DNA from: Hevea brasiliensis
Taxonomy: Eukaryota > Streptophyta > Magnoliopsida > Malpighiales > Euphorbiaceae
Direction: 5' to 3'
Assembly: GCF_030052815.1 (NCBI RefSeq)
Contig: NC_079505.1
Location: 65,191,899-65,255,898, forward strand
DNA length: 64,000 nucleotides
Numbering within the stretch: position 1 is the first letter of the stretch; each line of letters opens with the position of its first letter. Below the pieces are notes generated by a model that saw only the letters and a list, made by a program, of their open reading frames with translations, made no database searches and was not told the origin of the DNA. The position numbers and the translations under genes are program-made. Below are positions 60,251 through 64,000 of the stretch, piece by piece.

Positions 60251-61270
60251 TTAAGTATAAGAGGATATTTTTTAAGCAGCAAGCCATAGTTTTTAGTAAC
60301 AATTAAATATTTCATTATTCGATCCATTATATACCAATGATCTTTACTCAGCTTGCTTGTATACTTATTAGTACTCTACAGCATAAGCAATATCAAGTCT
60401 GCTACAATGAATTAGTCACATAACACAAGCTTCCAATAATGCTAGCATATTCCTTTGGATTAGTAATTTCATCTTCACTTTTAACAAGAAATAAGTGAAT
60501 ACTTGAATCAAAAGAATGCTGGCAGTTAATAGAAGTAAATTTATTCAACTAACTTTCAATATAATTATACTAATCAAGAAAAATACCATCATCTATTTTA
60601 ATGATTTTTATGCCAAGTATGAAATTAGTCTCACCAAGATCTTTTATATCAAAATGATTGCAAAATATATTTTTGGTCTCTCTAATTAGACTCATATTAG
60701 AACCAAAAATTAACATATCATCAACATAGAGGCTAATAATAACATATCCATCATCAATTGAGTTATAGTAGATGCACTTGTCATACTCATTTGACTTAAA
60801 GCCATTTTAAATCATGCAAGAATCGAATTTTTCATGCCACTATTTTGGCACCTACTTTAAGCCATAAAGGAATTTAGTTAGCATGCACGCTTTGTTTTCT
60901 TTGTTCAGGCTCTATAAACCCCCCTAGTTGATCCATATAAATTTCTTTGTCTAGGTCTCCATTTAAAAAAGTAGTTTTCACATCTATTTGATAAATATGT
61001 AAATCATAAATTATGGTTATTGTAATTAGCAAGCTAATGAATGTTACTTTAGTAACCAGAGAAAATTTATTGAAGAAATCAAGGTCTTCTTTTTTGCTTG
61101 AAACCTTTTGCAACAAGTCTATCCTTATCTATAGACTCATTTAGTTTCAACTTTTTTCAAAGAATCCATTAACAACCTATGATTTTAGAACCTAGGGGTA
61201 AATAAACCAATTTCCAAGTTTCATTAGAAATCAATGAGTAAAGCACATCATTTATAGCTTTTTTCCCCTA
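60251..61270 (-). pseudogene. Ty1/copia reverse transcriptase remnant
   Basis: Minus-strand residues: NETWKLVYLPLGSKIIGC at the right end, FNKFSLVTKVTFISLLITI, IYQIDVKTTFLNGDLDKEIY (motif A), the catalytic box LYVDDMLIFGSN with YVDD at 60717-60728, FILGIKI, then NPKEYASIIGSLCY and KNYGLL near the left end. These are the standard RVT_2 landmarks of copia elements. Many stops and frameshifts. The N-terminal part is fused to a gag fragment at about 61270-61290. Confidence 0.85.
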
Positions 61271-61289
61271 AAAAAAAAAACATCATTAT

Positions 61290-61820
61290 TCTCTCTTACG
61301 TCTCAAGGGTATCTTGTCCTCTTGCCTCCTCCTTAACACTAATGTGCCAAATTAATGTTTCAAGAGACATTTCTTTTTGTTTATGCCATAATGTCTTTTG
61401 AAATTCACTCCTTGACGGAGGGAGTTTATTAATGATTCCTAAGATGATCAAAGTGTATCCAAACTTGACTTCTTTTGATCAACTTCTTATGTAATCATTT
61501 GGAGATCTTTAGCTTGTTCTAAAATGGACTTGCCATCCACCATCTAGTATCGAAAATGTGACTAACAACATACTTCTATGCACCAATTATTTAGTATCAT
61601 ACTTTAGCTATAAGGCTTTTCATATTTTCTTTACAATCAAATAAGTATTCTTAAAATAATCATAAAATGGATAAAAAAGACAATTTGGAAGATAATAATG
61701 ATAATTATATTCATCTTTTTCATATTGCTCAACTTTGTCATGATGTTCAACGATCTCATTATCAATCATGCCTTTAATGTTAATCTTATTTGGATTTTTC
61801 TCAGTGAGGACATAGCTCGT
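61290..61820 (-). pseudogene. Ty1/copia gag remnant, joined to RT by a deletion and cut by D
   Basis: The minus-strand frame 61832-61620 reads TTSYVLTEKNPNKINIKGMI and EKDEYNYHYYLPNCLFYPFY (the first codons lie in D), followed by decayed sequence reading [15 protein letters not shown] and QKEMSLETL, as in plant copia Gag (UBN2-like). Protease, integrase and the start of RT are missing between here and 61270, where an A-run (61268-61281, plus strand) marks the junction. D inserted into the gag at 61821. Confidence 0.75.
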
Positions 61821-62370
61821 TGTCGACACCATATTTTGGCCGATCCCCCGAAATTAATAAACTTTGAAGCCGATCCCCAACACAGTCCCCTTTACCAACC
61901 GACCACACTTCCGATCTCCCCACAAAAAGAATTTAATTAATACCAAGTCTCCAGGTCATTTAAAGCCTCACCGATCCCTCAAACCAATTCTCGAGTCCCC
62001 TGATCATTTAATTGTATTTCCGATCTTTCTTGTCAAACAAAATTGAACCAACATAAGGCCTTCGTAACACCAGTCTTGTTGCCGGTCTCTCATTTAAAAT
62101 TTGAGAATGATAAGGGTTTCAACTCGATTTAAAGATGATCCCGATCTTAAGTGTTTAAAGCCAAATTTCTAATTAAGTCCCGTTTCATAACTTATCTCAT
62201 GCATATTGTGTTTTCCGATCTCCTATACTTAGATTAATAATCACTTTCAGTTGTCATTCTAATATGTTCAAACAATCGAGTGCTTACGCAATTTAGAAAT
62301 TTTTCGATCACAATCAATCATTGAACAAAAGGGGAACTTTCATTGCATTTCATTTCAAAATTTATACAAG
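61821..62370. other. D terminal region, non-coding
   Basis: Matches 17207-17942 of C in reverse, but with a single copy of the segment that is duplicated with a 140-bp period in C. Rich in CCGATC motifs. The start of the copia gag frame runs a few codons into it by chance. Confidence 0.65.
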
Positions 62371-64000
62371 TCATTCAGTTGGGGGATCACCCCCAGCCTA
62401 AATTACATGTTCATTTTCTCTCTCACCTTCAGCCTCCCCTTCGCTATCCTCACCTTCGTCCTCGGGAGCCAGGTTGGCCATCCAGGAGAAGTCCTCCTCA
62501 GGATAACGCTTCTTGAGCTCAGCCAGGAGATCTCTATGAGCATTCACATAAGCGCCGGCCACTCCGGTCACCATTTCTTCTTCTTTTGCCTTGAGCTCCT
62601 CAGCAAGATGAGCGAGTTGAGCAGCTTCATTAGCTCGGAGCTCCTGAACTTCCCCTAGAACACGATCTCGCTCGGCCAGAACATGAGCTTGCTAGGCCAG
62701 CTTGTCCTCATAGAACTTCATCCGTCCCTCAATTTGACATATGTAGTCCTGAACAGACGAAAGTTGGGATCGGAGAGAAGATACTTCATGACCCATCTTC
62801 TCGACCTCTATACCCAGGCGATGAGCCTTCTCCTGGATAATGTGCTGGTTCACCAAGCACTCCACATTCAAGCTCATAGATCGGGTCAGGATGTTATCAA
62901 GGTTGTCTGAGGACAGCCTGTCCCGATCTTCCCGAAGACAGATGGAAGCCCCCAAGACCTTCGCCAAGCTCGGATTTTCCCAAACAGTCCGATTCTTCTC
63001 CAGGAAATGGATTAAAACTTGAGCGCCGTGGGAAAGAGGCCTCATATTAGTTTGGGAAGGGCCCCCTCCGCACTTGGAGCGGCCGGCAGAGGTGGAGGTG
63101 GCTCTTCTTGGTGAGGAGGAGTTCGGACCACTTCTATGATCGACGATCCGGAAGGTTGAGATGAGCCTTCCTGTATTTCCCCGGGCTCATGACCAGGTGT
63201 TTGAAGTAGCTCGGAGCGCTTCATCTCCCGTACCTTCCGAGAGATCTCTCTCTTCCGCTTCCGGCTCTCCTTAGAAGCTTCGCTGCTTGCCATACCTGCA
63301 CAAAGAAGAGGTCAGTGAGATCGCTAAGGTCCAAAGATCTGAGATATAGAAAATACCAATGCCGAGATCAGAGAGCTGAAGCCCGCGATCTTGACCGGTG
63401 ACCAGCTGCATAGTCCAATGGTGTAGCTCGGCCGTCACGGCATCCAAACAAGAGAACTTCTCTCTGGACCCCTGATCCTTCAACTCCATCACCATTGCAC
63501 CCTCTTCCCTATTTAGGGCGATGTGCTTCGTAAGCAAAGGACCCTGATGCAACCAGCTGTGGGGGAAGCCCTCAAAGCTGTTCGGAATTTTGCTCCTCAG
63601 GATAAAGAAGCGGTTCTTTCAATTCTTCAGGGAGGAAGGTAGATCGGTAAAAAGCCCACAATGGGGTTTCGCCTGGAAGAACCAATACTCGTCGTCCTTG
63701 CGACGAGTTAACCGGTGCAGTTCAGCGAACACCTTAGCCGTGGGTCGGAGCCCCTTAGCTCAGCATAGGCCTCGGAAGGCTACTAAGATCCGCCATGAGT
63801 TCGGGTGAACTTGGGCGATGCACACTTGGTGATATTTTAAAACCTCTTTAAAGAAGTCGTCAAGAGGGAACCGTAGCCCGGCTTTTAACTGTTCTTCATA
63901 CACCATGATCATATCGTCCCTCTCAAAGAAGTGATCTGCTCGAAGGTCGCCATGACACCGGATAAGTTCGTACGAATTAGGTCGGATGTTGTACTCCTGG
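62371..64000 (-). pseudogene. D copy of the PF04195-like gene (5' end outside the window), nearly intact
   Basis: Exon 1 (64000-63357) encodes RADHFFERDDMIMVYEEQ, AGLRFPLDDFFKEVLKYHQV, HPNSWRILVAFRGLC, DDEYWFFQAKPHCGLF, LPSSLKN, RFFILRSKIPNSFEGFPHSW and AELHHWTMQLVTGQDRG in one frame, with two TGA stops (after FRGLC and after SSLKN). Exon 2 (63295-62371) starts MASSEASKESRKRKRE, shifts frame at about 63050, then carries the coiled coil, RYPEEDFSWM and an acidic tail, with a TAG after YEDKLA and one near the end. Compared with C the core is better kept. Family call is by resemblance to plant 'putative gypsy type transposon' proteins; the role is unknown. Confidence 0.72.
63296..63356 (-). other. 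61-nt intron of the D gene
   Basis: On the minus strand it starts GTATTTTCTATATC and ends CTTTGTGCAG. Same length, phase and borders as in C (16223-16283). Confidence 0.7.

Larger units (their letters stand above)
61821..64000 (+). mobile_element. Element D: second TAT-type LTR of the C family, right end outside the window
   Basis: TGTCGACACCATATTTTGGC at 61821 is the inverted counterpart of C's right end (GCCAAAATATGGTGTCCACA). The sequence then follows C in reverse: tail, stop codon, exon 2, 61-nt intron, exon 1. The five bases before it (ctcgt, 61816-61820) are the expected left target duplication. In the inferred LTR direction (plus) the gene is antisense, as in C. Because copia gag lies directly to its left, 61821 is an outer element end. 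Whether D is a solo LTR or the 5' LTR of a full element cannot be seen here. Confidence 0.72.

Overview
This is plant nuclear DNA, almost certainly from a eudicot. It consists almost wholly of LTR retrotransposons nested inside one another, and no intact host gene is visible. The clues are plant-type primer-binding sites (TGGTATCAGAGC, the initiator-Met type, and TGGCGACTCCACT), Ty3 chromovirus proteins with a chromodomain, an Ogre/TAT-type polyprotein, and very AT-rich flanks. Species cannot be read from the sequence; Euphorbiaceae is only a guess.

Layout by nesting. Element F (a chromovirus, + strand, ends at 56009) is the oldest host. Element E, a giant Ogre/TAT-like element on the minus strand (start outside the window to 48660, about 21-22 kb once inserts are removed), sits in F's 5' LTR about 50 bp from its start. 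Inside E are solo LTR G (3096-5451, TSD agaca), chromovirus B (5696-20470, minus, TSD aatag) and chromovirus A (34580-45584, plus, TSD atata). Inside B's right LTR lies C (11235-17942, TSD attgt), a single very long TAT-type LTR. LTR divergence judged by eye (F about 8-9%, E about 4-5%, B about 2%, A about 1.5%) agrees with this order.

E reads right to left: 5' LTR, primer-binding site, leader, ORF1 (DUF7745-like plus coiled coil), gag, protease, a likely 186-nt intron, RT, two RNase H domains, integrase, a long 3' region with an 89-bp tandem array, polypurine tract, 3' LTR. A carries gag, protease, RT, RNase H, integrase and a chromodomain, broken by a few frameshifts and TAG stops, with a GT-AG intron-like 75-nt insertion in integrase. 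B and F have lost most of their coding region.

C (and its relative D, 61821 to the window end, opposite orientation) carries a TATA-driven gene of the 'putative gypsy type transposon' (PF04195-like) kind, antisense to the inferred LTR direction, with a 61-nt intron conserved in both copies. From 56010 to 61820 there is AT-rich DNA with microsatellites, possible small Helitron-like debris and a decayed Ty1/copia remnant into which D inserted.

The most unusual signal is structural. Three separate tandem arrays (in E's LTR, in E's 3' region, and in C) are each built from short hairpin units. In the two E arrays the stems differ between units but remain complementary, while the loop stays constant.
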